Part shown: positions 35,001 through 43,116 of the stretch, piece after piece
Numbering within the stretch: position 1 is the stretch's first letter
Layout: each line of letters starts with the position of its first letter
DNA from: Hypericibacter adhaerens
GTDB taxonomy: Bacteria > Pseudomonadota > Alphaproteobacteria > Dongiales > Dongiaceae
Length of the DNA: 64,000 nt
NCBI RefSeq assembly: GCF_008728835.1
Contig: NZ_CP042582.1
Span: 3,313,001-3,377,000 of the forward strand
Direction of reading: 5' to 3'
Translations under genes and position numbers: made by a program
The notes under the pieces: model-generated
The model's database searches: none
Told to the model about the DNA's origin: nothing
The model's input: only the letters and a program-made list of their open reading frames with translations

Positions 35001-35423
35001 TTACTTGGGCACGGGACTCAAGGACGGTGCGACGCCGCCCGAGAAGGGCGTCGGCACGCCGGTCGACGGCAGGGTCTTGGGACAGGCGAAGGTCGGCGAG
35101 CGCGCCGAGACATGGCCGCGCAACCCGTACGGCAAGGCCGCGTCGGACAGGTTGCCGCTTTCGGATTCCTTATAGAGGCGCAACGCCTCGACGACGTCCT
35201 CCGCATGACGCGGCGTCAGGCCGCCGAAACGAAGCCGCCATTTGCCGGGCGCGTCGAAGGCCACGGCGCAGGGACGCGGGCAGCTGCCGACGCATTCGAC
35301 CATGAGGAGCTGAAGGCCGGTGGCGATGGGACTGCCGGCGATGAGCGCGCGCAGCCTCTCGCGCAATCCCGTCTCGGGAGCGCCGCCGCGTGGACAAGTC
35401 CGGCAAACCGACAAGCTATGCAT
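35001..35423 (-). CDS. DUF1636 protein, Cys-rich
   Basis: 140 residues from the ATG at 35423. The cysteines in VCRTCPRGG and in ECVGSCPRPCAVAF mimic a thioredoxin-like [2Fe-2S] ferredoxin, the pattern of DUF1636, whose members often lie near cobalamin or metal genes. The last 30 residues are low complexity and may not be part of the fold. It is divergent from the LacI regulator gene, and one of two candidate operators lies between them. Confidence 0.78.
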   Translation of the reverse strand: MHSLSVCRTCPRGGAPETGLRERLRALIAGSPIATGLQLLMVECVGSCPRPCAVAFDAPGKWRLRFGGLTPRHAEDVVEALRLYKESESGNLSDAALPYGLRGHVSARSPTFACPKTLPSTGVPTPFSGGVAPSLSPVPK

Positions 35424-35519
35424 CCGATCGGGATCCTCCCTCGGGCGCCCCGGCATTGCCGAAGAGCTGCGGCTTGGCGCCGTCTGGCCCGACACGTCGA
35501 TTGGTTTATGCACCGGTTA

Positions 35520-35533
35520 TGCACACGTGTCCA
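35520..35533. promoter_or_regulatory. Candidate LacI-family operator, distal
   Basis: TGCACACGTGTCCA differs from the perfect palindrome at 35673-35686 in one base and lies 153 bp from it, close to the start of the divergent DUF1636 gene. A central CG in a 14-bp palindrome is typical of LacI/GalR-family sites. Two sites at this spacing could allow looping. Confidence 0.6.
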
Positions 35534-35672
35534 GTCCCAAAGTGACTTCACTTCGCGCCATCGCGATCTCGCGCTGCAGCATTAGTGCCATATGGAAAGG
35601 GCTTAATTTACAGTGCGGATCGGCAATTCGAAGCGGTAGCCGCCGGCACGTCCCCGTTTCGCTTGTGATTAC

Positions 35673-35686
35673 TGCACACGTGTGCA
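35673..35686. promoter_or_regulatory. Candidate LacI-family operator, proximal
   Basis: TGCACACGTGTGCA is a perfect 14-bp palindrome with a central CG, 29 bases before the start of the LacI-family gene. Autoregulation is likely. See the related site at 35520-35533. Confidence 0.68.
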
Positions 35687-35715
35687 ACCATACGCCGCCG
35701 TCGGGGAAGGATTGC

Positions 35716-36777
35716 ATGGCCGTTACGCGGAAAACCGGAGAGGTCACGATCAAGGACATTGCCGCATCGCTCGGCATTGCCCATTCCACGGTCTCGCGGG
35801 CGCTCAACGATCATCCGCATGTCAATCCGGAAACCAAGGCCAGGGTCCGGCGCGCCGCGCAGGCGCTGGGCTACGCCGTCAATTCGGGCGCGCGGATGAT
35901 GCGTTCCGGCGCCAGCCGACTGGTCGGGCTCATCGTGCCCGACGTGCAGAACGAGTTCTACAACGCGGCCGCCAAGATCATGGCGGACTACTGCGCCGGC
36001 GAAGGCTACCAGCTCGTCCTCGCCGTCTCCGAAGACGATCCCGAGAAGGAGCTGCAGCAGGTTCAGGCGCTGCGCGAAGCGCGGGTCGCGGGCGTGCTGG
36101 TGGCGGCGACCGCGAGCCCGCGCCGCGACACGATCCAGATGCTGAAGCAGCTGCCGACCGTGCAGTTCCTGCGCCGCCATCCCGGCATTGCCGGCCATTC
36201 CGTGCGCGCGGACGACGTGCTCGGCATCCAGAAGGCGACCGCGCATCTGATCGGGCTCGGCCATCGCCGCATCGGGTATGTCGGCGTGACCGAGGAGCTC
36301 AGCACCGGCCGCGCCCGCGCGGACGGCTATCGCAACGCCTTCCTCGAGGCCCGGCTCAAGCCGAATGCCGGCCTAATGCGGCTGGGCGCGCCCCGGCCGG
36401 AGTTCGGCCGCGAAGCACTGATCGAGCTTCTGGGCCTCGCCAACCCGCCCACCGCCATCGTGGTGGCGAGCCCGCGCCTCATGCTGGGCGTGCTCGAAGG
36501 CGTCAACCGGCTGCAGCTTTCGATCCCCGAGGATCTCTCTCTGGTCGCTTACAGCGATCTCGACTGGTATCGCGTCTGGCAGCCCGCCATCACGGCGGTG
36601 GCGCTGCCCGTCGCCGACATGGCGGCCACAGCGGCCCTGTTCCTGTTCCGGCAGATCCAGCAGCGCAGCACCGAAGGTGCGGGCTCGAGCACGCCTTTCG
36701 AGCCGATCCTCAACCCGCGCGGCAGCAGCGCCGCCTTGCCCGCGACCTTGAAACCCGTGAAGAGCGCGCGGCGATGA
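35716..36777 (+). CDS. LacI/GalR family transcriptional regulator
   Basis: 353 residues. The helix-turn-helix is at about residues 10-32 (TIKDIAASLGIAHSTVSRAL), followed by the hinge helix near ARVRRAAQALGY. The periplasmic-binding-like effector domain starts at about residue 66 (RLVGLIVPDVQNEFY). The effector is unknown, but such proteins usually sense a sugar or sugar acid. GGGGAAGG precedes the ATG at 35716. It overlaps the dehydrogenase gene by four bases, so regulator and enzymes are one operon, with two matching palindromes upstream. Confidence 0.9.
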   Translation: MAVTRKTGEVTIKDIAASLGIAHSTVSRALNDHPHVNPETKARVRRAAQALGYAVNSGARMMRSGASRLVGLIVPDVQNEFYNAAAKIMADYCAGEGYQLVLAVSEDDPEKELQQVQALREARVAGVLVAATASPRRDTIQMLKQLPTVQFLRRHPGIAGHSVRADDVLGIQKATAHLIGLGHRRIGYVGVTEELSTGRARADGYRNAFLEARLKPNAGLMRLGAPRPEFGREALIELLGLANPPTAIVVASPRLMLGVLEGVNRLQLSIPEDLSLVAYSDLDWYRVWQPAITAVALPVADMAATAALFLFRQIQQRSTEGAGSSTPFEPILNPRGSSAALPATLKPVKSARR

Positions 36778-37733
36778 CCAAGATCCTGCTCACCGACTAC
36801 GCCTGGCCCGATCCCGAGGTCGAGCGCAGCGTCATCGAAGGCGCGGGCTTCACGCTGGTCGCAGGCCCTGCCAAGGCCTTGCCGCCGGCCGAGATCGTGG
36901 CGCTCGCCAAAGAGCATCGCCCGGCCGCGATCATGACCTGCTGGGCCGAGGTCACGGCGCCGGCGATCAATGCCTGCCCCGATCTCAAGATCGTGGCGCG
37001 CATCGGCGTCGGGCTCGACAATATCGACCGGGCCGCCGCGGCGGCCCGCGGCGCCGTCGTCACCAACGTGCCGGACTATTGCGTCGAGGAGGTGTCGGAC
37101 CACGCGGTCGGCATGCTGCTGGCCTGGGCGCGTGGGCTGGTCGCCTTCGACCGCGAGGTCAAGGGCGGAACCTGGGACGCCGCCGGCGCCAAGCTGCGGC
37201 GCGTGCGCGAGCTGACCGTGGGCATCGCCGGTTTCGGGCGCATCGGCCGGCGCACCCTGGCCAAGCTGCAGCCCTTCGGCTCCCGCCTGCTGGCCTTCGA
37301 CAAATATCCGCCCGCCGGCGGCTTTCCGGAGGGCGTAACCGGTGTCGATCGCGACCGGCTGCTGGCCGAGAGCGACGTCGTCATCCTGCATCTGCCGCTC
37401 AGTCCCGAGACGCGGAACTTCATCGACGCGGCGGCGCTGAAACGGATGAAGCCCGGCAGCCTGCTCGTTAATGTCAGCCGTGGCGGCCTCGTCGACAATG
37501 ACGCGTTGCTGCAGGCGCTGGAGACAGGCCCTCTGTCCGCGGCCGCGCTCGATGTGGTCGAGGGCGAGCCCAACCCGCCGCGCGCCCTGATCGGCCATCC
37601 GAAGGTGATCGCCACGCCGCATATCGCCTTCTCCTCCACCGCCTCGGTGCTGGAGCTGCGGCGGCGGTCGTCCGAGGAGGTGGTACGGGTGCTGCGCGGC
37701 GAGAAGCCCCATCACCCTTGCCCGCCGCCATGA
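36774..37733 (+). CDS. D-isomer-specific 2-hydroxyacid dehydrogenase
   Basis: 319 residues, of the phosphoglycerate dehydrogenase/C-terminal-binding-protein type. GIAGFGRIGRR is the NAD-binding GxGxxG. The active-site Arg is in VNVSRGGLVDND, the Glu in VVEGEPNP and the His in TPHIAFSS, so the catalytic set is complete. There is no C-terminal ACT domain, so it is not a typical regulated SerA. It would oxidise a 2-hydroxyacid or reduce a 2-oxoacid, next to an enolase-like enzyme and a kinase. Confidence 0.87.
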   Translation: MTKILLTDYAWPDPEVERSVIEGAGFTLVAGPAKALPPAEIVALAKEHRPAAIMTCWAEVTAPAINACPDLKIVARIGVGLDNIDRAAAAARGAVVTNVPDYCVEEVSDHAVGMLLAWARGLVAFDREVKGGTWDAAGAKLRRVRELTVGIAGFGRIGRRTLAKLQPFGSRLLAFDKYPPAGGFPEGVTGVDRDRLLAESDVVILHLPLSPETRNFIDAAALKRMKPGSLLVNVSRGGLVDNDALLQALETGPLSAAALDVVEGEPNPPRALIGHPKVIATPHIAFSSTASVLELRRRSSEEVVRVLRGEKPHHPCPPP

Positions 37734-37794
37734 CCGCCGGCTATGCGCGGGAAGCCGAAGACCGAGACCGGATTCATCATGACACGAGGACGTG

Positions 37795-39114
37795 ATGGCT
37801 GAGACGACCATCGTCGGAATCAAAGCGCGGCAGATCCTGGATTCCCGCGGCCGCCCGACGGTCGAGGCAGATATCGAGCTGGCCGGCGGCGCCACCGGCC
37901 GCGCCTCTGTCCCCTCCGGCGCCTCGACCAGCCGGGCCGAGGCCCATGAGCTGCGAGACGCGGATGCGAACCGCTATTTCGGCCGCGGCGTGAGCCGCGC
38001 CGTCGGCCATGTCCGCGGCGAGATCGCCTCGGCCTTGCTGGGCCAGGATGCAGCGGACCAGAGCGGCCTCGATCGCCGGATGCGGGAACTCGACGGCACG
38101 CCGCAGCTCGAGCGGCTCGGCGCCAATGCCGTGCTGTCGGTCTCGCTCGCCGCCTGCCGCGCGACCGCCGCCGCCCGGCAGCAGCCGCTCTATCGCCGAA
38201 TCGCCGAGCTGACCGGAACCAGGACTCCGATGCTGCCGCTGCCGATGGTCAACATCTTCAGCGGCGGGCTCCATGCCGGCCGCGGGATGGACCTGCAGGA
38301 TTTCCTGGCGATCCCGCTTGCGGCCACCGACTATGAATCCGGGCTGCATGCGATCGTGAAGGTGCGCGACGCGGCCGAAGGTGTCGTGCATCGCCATGGC
38401 GCGCCCGTGCTGCTGGCCGACGAAGGCGGGCTCAGCCCCGGCTGCGCCTCCGCCGAGATCGCGCTCGAGCTGATGGTGGAGGCGATCGAGCGGGCGGGCC
38501 TCAAGCCCGGCCTCGATATCGGCATCGCCATCGATGTCGCAGCCACCGCCCTGGTGGGGCCGGACGGCCGCTATCACCTCGCCCGCGAGGGCCACGACTA
38601 TTCGAGCGCGCAGATGATCGAGACCGTGGAGCGCTGGGTTCGCCGCTTCCCGATCGTCTCGGTCGAGGACGGGCTCCATGACGAGGATTGGAGCCATTGG
38701 CCGGAGCTGACGGCGCGGCTGCGCCATATCCAGGTCGTGGGCGACGATCTCTTCAGCACCAACCCGGCACGCATCCGGCGCGGCATCGATATCGGCGCCG
38801 CCAACAGCGCCCTGATCAAGGTCAACCAGAACGGCACGCTGAGCGGCACGCTCGAGGCGATCGCCACCTCGCGCCAGGCCGGCTATGCGACCGTGATCTC
38901 GGCCCGCTCGGGCGAGACCGCGGACAGCTTCATCGCCGACCTCGCGGTCGGCGCGCTGGGCGGGCAGATCAAGATCGGCTCGGTGCGGAACATGGAACGG
39001 CTGGAGAAATACAACCAGCTCCTGCGCATCGCCGAGGATCCGGAGGTCGGCTATGCCGGCACGAGGTTCCTCGCCTGCGACGCGCGGCCGGCCGCCGCGG
39101 CCCGGATCGCCTGA
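37795..39114 (+). CDS. Enolase paralogue with altered active site
   Basis: 439 residues, full enolase length. Metal and catalytic residues kept are Asp247 (IAIDVAA), Glu291 (VEDGL), Asp317 (GDDLF), Glu210 (ADEGG), Lys342 (IKVNQ) and Lys393 (IKIGS). Two positions differ from housekeeping enolase: the acidic residue in the QEF motif is Asp169 (LQDF), and the His of the SHRSGET motif is Ala370 (ISARSGETADS). That His contacts the substrate phosphate, so another substrate is likely. The ATG at 37795 follows GAGGA; a GTG three bases earlier is also possible. A separate housekeeping eno is expected elsewhere. Confidence 0.85.
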   Translation: MAETTIVGIKARQILDSRGRPTVEADIELAGGATGRASVPSGASTSRAEAHELRDADANRYFGRGVSRAVGHVRGEIASALLGQDAADQSGLDRRMRELDGTPQLERLGANAVLSVSLAACRATAAARQQPLYRRIAELTGTRTPMLPLPMVNIFSGGLHAGRGMDLQDFLAIPLAATDYESGLHAIVKVRDAAEGVVHRHGAPVLLADEGGLSPGCASAEIALELMVEAIERAGLKPGLDIGIAIDVAATALVGPDGRYHLAREGHDYSSAQMIETVERWVRRFPIVSVEDGLHDEDWSHWPELTARLRHIQVVGDDLFSTNPARIRRGIDIGAANSALIKVNQNGTLSGTLEAIATSRQAGYATVISARSGETADSFIADLAVGALGGQIKIGSVRNMERLEKYNQLLRIAEDPEVGYAGTRFLACDARPAAAARIA

Positions 39115-39137
39115 CCTCGTTTCCGCCCGAGAATCCG

Positions 39138-40169
39138 ATGACGGTCCCCAAGCCCGCACCCGGCAGCGAGGCGATCCCCGAATTCCCCGAGGCGATGCGC
39201 CAGTTCATGGAGCGGCTGGGTTTCGGCACCCGGCCGGACCGCGCCTATCCCCTGACCGGCGGCGTCTCTTCCGACATCTGGTTCGTCGAGGCCAAAGGCC
39301 GGCGGCTCTGCATCAAGCGCGCGCTGCCCGCCCTGCGCGTGGCGGCCGATTGGCGGGCCCCGGTCGAGCGCAACCACTTCGAATATGCCTGGTTCCAGCG
39401 CGTGGCGCGGATCCTGCCCGATGCCGTCCCGCCGCTGGTGGGGCATGACGAGCAGGCCCAGATGTTCGCGATGGCCTATCTCGAGCCCGAGCAGAACCCG
39501 CTCTGGAAACGCCAGCTGCTCGAGGGGAAGATCGACCCTGCTTTCGCCGGGCATGTCGGCGAGGCGCTGGGCGCGATCCACGCCGCGACCGCCCATGACC
39601 GCCAGACGGCGGATGAGTTCGCCACCGACGCCAATTTCCACGCCATCCGCCTCGAGCCCTATCTCGAGGCGACGGCGCGCGTCCATACCGACCTCGCCGC
39701 GGCCATCGGACGGCTGGTCGCGACCACGGCCGCGACGCGCCTCGCCCTGGTCCATGGCGATATCAGTCCGAAGAACATCCTGATCGGCCCCAAGGGCCCC
39801 GTCTTCCTCGATGCCGAATGCGCCTGGTATGGCGACCCGGCCTTCGATCTCGCCTTCTGCCTCAACCATCTGCTGCTCAAATGCCTGCCCGTGCCGCAGG
39901 GAGCGGCCCGGCTCGCGCTGTCCTTCGAGCGCATGGTGGCCGCCTATCGGGCGCGGATCGCCTGGGAGGATCCGGCCGGTTTCGAGCGGCGCTGCGCCGC
40001 CCTCCTCCCTGGCCTGCTGCTGGCGCGGGTCGACGGCAAATCGCCGGTCGAATACATCATCGAGGACAAGGACCGCGATTATGTGCGGCGCATCGCGCGG
40101 CCCCTGATCGCCGCGCCCGTCGCCACGCTCGCCGAGGTCGGCCACCGCTGGCTCGCCGGATTCCGGTAG
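39138..40169 (+). CDS. APH-type small-molecule phosphotransferase
   Basis: 343 residues with the aminoglycoside/choline kinase fold. LVHGDISPKNILI (about 211-223) is the catalytic loop with the Asp and Asn, and FLDAECAWYGDPAFDLAF (about 230-247) carries the Mg-binding DxD-like acidic residues. Lys in RLCIKRALP is the ATP lysine. It would phosphorylate a hydroxyl group of a small compound. It lies 23 bp after the enolase paralogue on the same strand, which suggests that it makes or removes the phosphorylated substrate of the neighbouring enzymes. Confidence 0.85.
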   Translation: MTVPKPAPGSEAIPEFPEAMRQFMERLGFGTRPDRAYPLTGGVSSDIWFVEAKGRRLCIKRALPALRVAADWRAPVERNHFEYAWFQRVARILPDAVPPLVGHDEQAQMFAMAYLEPEQNPLWKRQLLEGKIDPAFAGHVGEALGAIHAATAHDRQTADEFATDANFHAIRLEPYLEATARVHTDLAAAIGRLVATTAATRLALVHGDISPKNILIGPKGPVFLDAECAWYGDPAFDLAFCLNHLLLKCLPVPQGAARLALSFERMVAAYRARIAWEDPAGFERRCAALLPGLLLARVDGKSPVEYIIEDKDRDYVRRIARPLIAAPVATLAEVGHRWLAGFR

Positions 40170-40191
40170 GCTCGGGATAGCCGCCGAGCGG

Positions 40192-41412
40192 CTAGGACGC
40201 CGTCAGCCAGGTCTTCAGCTCCACCGCCGGATCCGCGGCGGCGGCCTTTGGGATCGAGCGGCGCGCCTCCAGCACCTTCTTGCCGATGCCATAGGCGAGC
40301 GCGTCGTTCATCGCATCGACCGCGACGAGCGCCTCGCCGCGGTAGTACCAGACCGATTGGCTCTGCTCGCGCTTGCCGGGGCGCAAGACGGTATCGGTAT
40401 AGCCGCGATGGAAGCCGGCGATCTGCAGCTTCACGTCATACTGGTCGGACCAGAACCAGGGCACGGGATCATAGTCCTTGGTCTCTCCGAGCATGCAGGC
40501 CGCCGCATGCTCGGCCTGCTCGATGGCGTTGCCGACGGATTCGAGCCGGATCCTCTCCCCGCGCCAGGGGAAGCTGGTGCAGTCGCCCGCGGCGAAGATG
40601 TCCGGATCCGAGGTCCGGCATTGGCCGTCGACGATGATGCCATCGTCGACATCGAGATCGGCGCGGATGGCCAGGCCCTTGTCGGGCAGCACCCCGATGC
40701 CGACGATGGCGAGATCGGCCTCGATCCGGGTTCCGTCCGCGAGCCGCGCGCCGGTCAACCGGCCTTCCGTTCCCTCCAGCCTCTCGAGCGTCACGGCCTC
40801 GCGGATCGAAACCCCGTGCCAGCCGTGGAGGGCGCGGAAATAGTCGGAGGTCAGGGGTGCAGCCACCCGCTGCAGGATGCGCTCGGCCTTCTCGATCAGG
40901 GTGACCTCGAGCCCTTTCATCCGGGCGACCGCCGCCGCCTCGAGCCCGATATAGCCGCCGCCGATCACCAGCAGCTTCTTTCCCGGCTGCAGCAGCGGCG
41001 CCAGCCGGTCGGCATCGGCGAGGCTGCGGATCCTGAGGACGCCCTCGAGCTTGCCGCCGATCGGCGCCGGCAGCACCAGCGGGCTGGCCCCGGTGGCGAG
41101 GGCGAGCTTGCTGTAGCGCAGATCCGTGCCGTCATCGAGCGAGACGGTCTTCGCGGCCGGATCGAGATGCGCGACCCGGGTGGAAAGCCGGCACTCGACC
41201 TTCTGCTCCTCGTACCAGCCGGGCGGCCGGATCAGGAGCCGGTCGAGAGCAAGCTCCCCCAGGATGTATTTCTTCGACAAGGGCGGGCGCTGATAGGGCA
41301 GGACCGGTTCCTGGCCGATCAGCAGCAGCGGCCCGTCATAGCCCAGCGCCCGCAGCTTCGCGGCCAGCGCGACGCCGGCCTGCCCGGCACCGACGACGAT
41401 GATCGGATCCAT
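40192..41412 (-). CDS. NAD(P)H-dependent ferredoxin/rubredoxin reductase
   Basis: 406 residues, FAD enzyme of the putidaredoxin reductase type. VVGAGQAGVALAAKLR is the FAD Rossmann motif, VIGGGYIGLEAAAVARMKG the NAD motif (about 145-163), and DIFAAGDC the second FAD contact. With the ferredoxin gene that precedes it in transcription, it forms the electron chain for the P450 at 43117 and perhaps for the one at 51269. Confidence 0.9.
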   Translation of the reverse strand: MDPIIVVGAGQAGVALAAKLRALGYDGPLLLIGQEPVLPYQRPPLSKKYILGELALDRLLIRPPGWYEEQKVECRLSTRVAHLDPAAKTVSLDDGTDLRYSKLALATGASPLVLPAPIGGKLEGVLRIRSLADADRLAPLLQPGKKLLVIGGGYIGLEAAAVARMKGLEVTLIEKAERILQRVAAPLTSDYFRALHGWHGVSIREAVTLERLEGTEGRLTGARLADGTRIEADLAIVGIGVLPDKGLAIRADLDVDDGIIVDGQCRTSDPDIFAAGDCTSFPWRGERIRLESVGNAIEQAEHAAACMLGETKDYDPVPWFWSDQYDVKLQIAGFHRGYTDTVLRPGKREQSQSVWYYRGEALVAVDAMNDALAYGIGKKVLEARRSIPKAAAADPAVELKTWLTAS

Positions 41413-41445
41413 GGCCCCGGCGCCCCTCAGCCCATCGGCCGACGC

Positions 41446-41763
41446 TCAGATCTCCGGCACATGCAGGACGATGCCGTCGAGCGCATCGGTCGCCTTGATC
41501 TGGCAGCTCAGCCGGCTGTTGGGCTTCCGCTCGGCCGCGGTGATCTCCAGCATGTCGCGCTCCATATCGTCGGGATGGCCCGCCTTCTCGTACCAGGCCG
41601 CATCGACATAGACATGGCAGGTGGCGCAGGAGAGGCAGCCGCCGCATTCGCCGATCACGTTGGGCACGTTGTTGGCGACCGCGGCCTCCATCAGGTTATG
41701 CCCGACCGCCACGTCGGCCGTGATCTTCCGGCCGTCCTTCAGGATCCAGGTTACTTTCGGCAC
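41446..41763 (-). CDS. [2Fe-2S] ferredoxin, adrenodoxin/putidaredoxin type
   Basis: 105 residues. The cluster ligands are in ECGGCLSCATCHVYV plus the distant Cys in RLSCQIKATDAL, the usual Cx5Cx2C...C arrangement of vertebrate-type ferredoxins. The extra Cys in CGGC replaces a Ser or Ala and is not needed. It lies between the reductase gene and the glutamine-synthetase-like gene. It should carry electrons to a bacterial class I P450. Confidence 0.9.
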   Translation of the reverse strand: MPKVTWILKDGRKITADVAVGHNLMEAAVANNVPNVIGECGGCLSCATCHVYVDAAWYEKAGHPDDMERDMLEITAAERKPNSRLSCQIKATDALDGIVLHVPEI

Positions 41764-41802
41764 GCCGCTCTCCCTTGCCGGGCCATCCGTCAGTCCCGGG
41801 TC

Positions 41803-43092
41803 TCAGACATAGTAGAGGTAATAGTCGCGGACCGCATCGCCTTCGAGGGCCGCGACGATGCCGATCTCGCCCTGCTTGATGCCGATATGGTTACCGACCA
41901 GGAGCTCGCCCACGGCCGCGACCAGCTTCTTGTCCTCGGCCAGCGCCTTCAAGGCCTCGCCCAGATTGTCGGGCACGCCGACCGTGGCGTCATGGCGCTC
42001 GATGCAGTCGGCGGTCTCCGGTGCGGGCAGCTCGTATTTACCGGTATAGCCCAGCTTCGCCGCCTGGAGCACGGTCGCGACCAGCGTATAGGGATTGGCG
42101 GCGGCGTCGCCCATGCGGTGCTCGATGCGGGCCTTCTTGCCGCCCTCGGTCGAGAGGCGCGTGGTGACGCCGCGATGATCGATACCCCAGTTGCACCAGT
42201 AGCCCGACAGGCTCGCCGGCTTCAGCCGCTCGTAGGAATTGACGGTGGGCGCCACCAGCCCCGCCATGCCGCGGTGATGATGCATCAGCCCGGCGATGCA
42301 GCCCTTGGTCAGGTCGCTGAGCTTGTCGAGATGGGCGGTGTCGCCGACGACGTTCCTGCCCTGCTTGTCGTTGAAGCTGAAATTGACATGGAGGCCGCTG
42401 CCGCCCAGCGTCGGGATCGGCTTCGGCATGAAGGTGAGGATGATGCCGTGGTCGAGCGCGATCTCGCGCGCCATGAGCCGGAACAGGAAGACGTCATCCA
42501 CGGCCTTGACCGCATCGTCATAGGTCAGGGTGAACTCGAACTGCGGCGAGTCGTATTCGGTCGTGAAGCCGTCGATCGGAAAGCCCGCCTCGCTCGCCTT
42601 GCTCCAGATCGCGTCGGTGAAGCGCAGCGGGTCGGCGAGGCGGCCGGTGCTGTACACATAGGCACCCGGCGTATGGTACGGCACCAGTCGGCCGTTCTCG
42701 TCGCGCTGGAAGGCGAAGGCCTCGAGCTCGAGCCCGACCTTGGGCGTTAAGCCCAGCGCCTGCCATTCCTTGACCGTGCGCTTCAGGAGGCTGCGGCCGC
42801 AGAGCCCCAGTGGATTGCCGTTGGTCTCGTAGAGATCGGCCATCACGACCTTGGTGTGCGGCTCCCAGCCCGGCCGGATATCGGCTTCCTTGTAGACCGC
42901 CTCCAGGTCGGGCAGGCCTTCGAGCATCGTGCCGCCCGGAGCCGGCTGCATCTGCTTGTCGTAGGTCAGCGCGAAGGTGCCCTGGCAGAAGCGCGACGCA
43001 CCGTCGCCGATCTTGCCCGCGGAGAGATACTTCCCGCGCGCGATGCTCAGGTGATCGCAAAACAGAAGCCGAAGCCGCTCGCCCGATGCCAT
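41803..43092 (-). CDS. Glutamine synthetase-like gamma-glutamyl ligase
   Basis: 429 residues, class GS type III/GlnT-PuuA branch. VGLELEAFAF holds the first metal-binding glutamates, GGSGLHVNFSFND the HxN motif, and IEHRMGDAAANPY the substrate/metal region. It lacks the N-terminal Asp-50 loop context and the adenylylation site of GlnA, so it is not the housekeeping enzyme. Relatives (PuuA, IpuC, GlnA4) glutamylate amines such as putrescine, isopropylamine or ethanolamine. In this operon with a P450 and an APC permease, an amine substrate is plausible, but not proven. Confidence 0.82.
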   Translation of the reverse strand: MASGERLRLLFCDHLSIARGKYLSAGKIGDGASRFCQGTFALTYDKQMQPAPGGTMLEGLPDLEAVYKEADIRPGWEPHTKVVMADLYETNGNPLGLCGRSLLKRTVKEWQALGLTPKVGLELEAFAFQRDENGRLVPYHTPGAYVYSTGRLADPLRFTDAIWSKASEAGFPIDGFTTEYDSPQFEFTLTYDDAVKAVDDVFLFRLMAREIALDHGIILTFMPKPIPTLGGSGLHVNFSFNDKQGRNVVGDTAHLDKLSDLTKGCIAGLMHHHRGMAGLVAPTVNSYERLKPASLSGYWCNWGIDHRGVTTRLSTEGGKKARIEHRMGDAAANPYTLVATVLQAAKLGYTGKYELPAPETADCIERHDATVGVPDNLGEALKALAEDKKLVAAVGELLVGNHIGIKQGEIGIVAALEGDAVRDYYLYYV

Positions 43093-43116
43093 TTCCCTCT
43101 CCCAGACGTCCTTTTC

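Noticed and set aside
36774-40169. Phosphonate natural-product cluster of the phosphinothricin type
   Set aside because: The dehydrogenase plus enolase-like pair recalls that pathway, but there is no PEP mutase, phosphonopyruvate decarboxylase or nucleotidyltransferase in the window. Kept only as a loose analogy.
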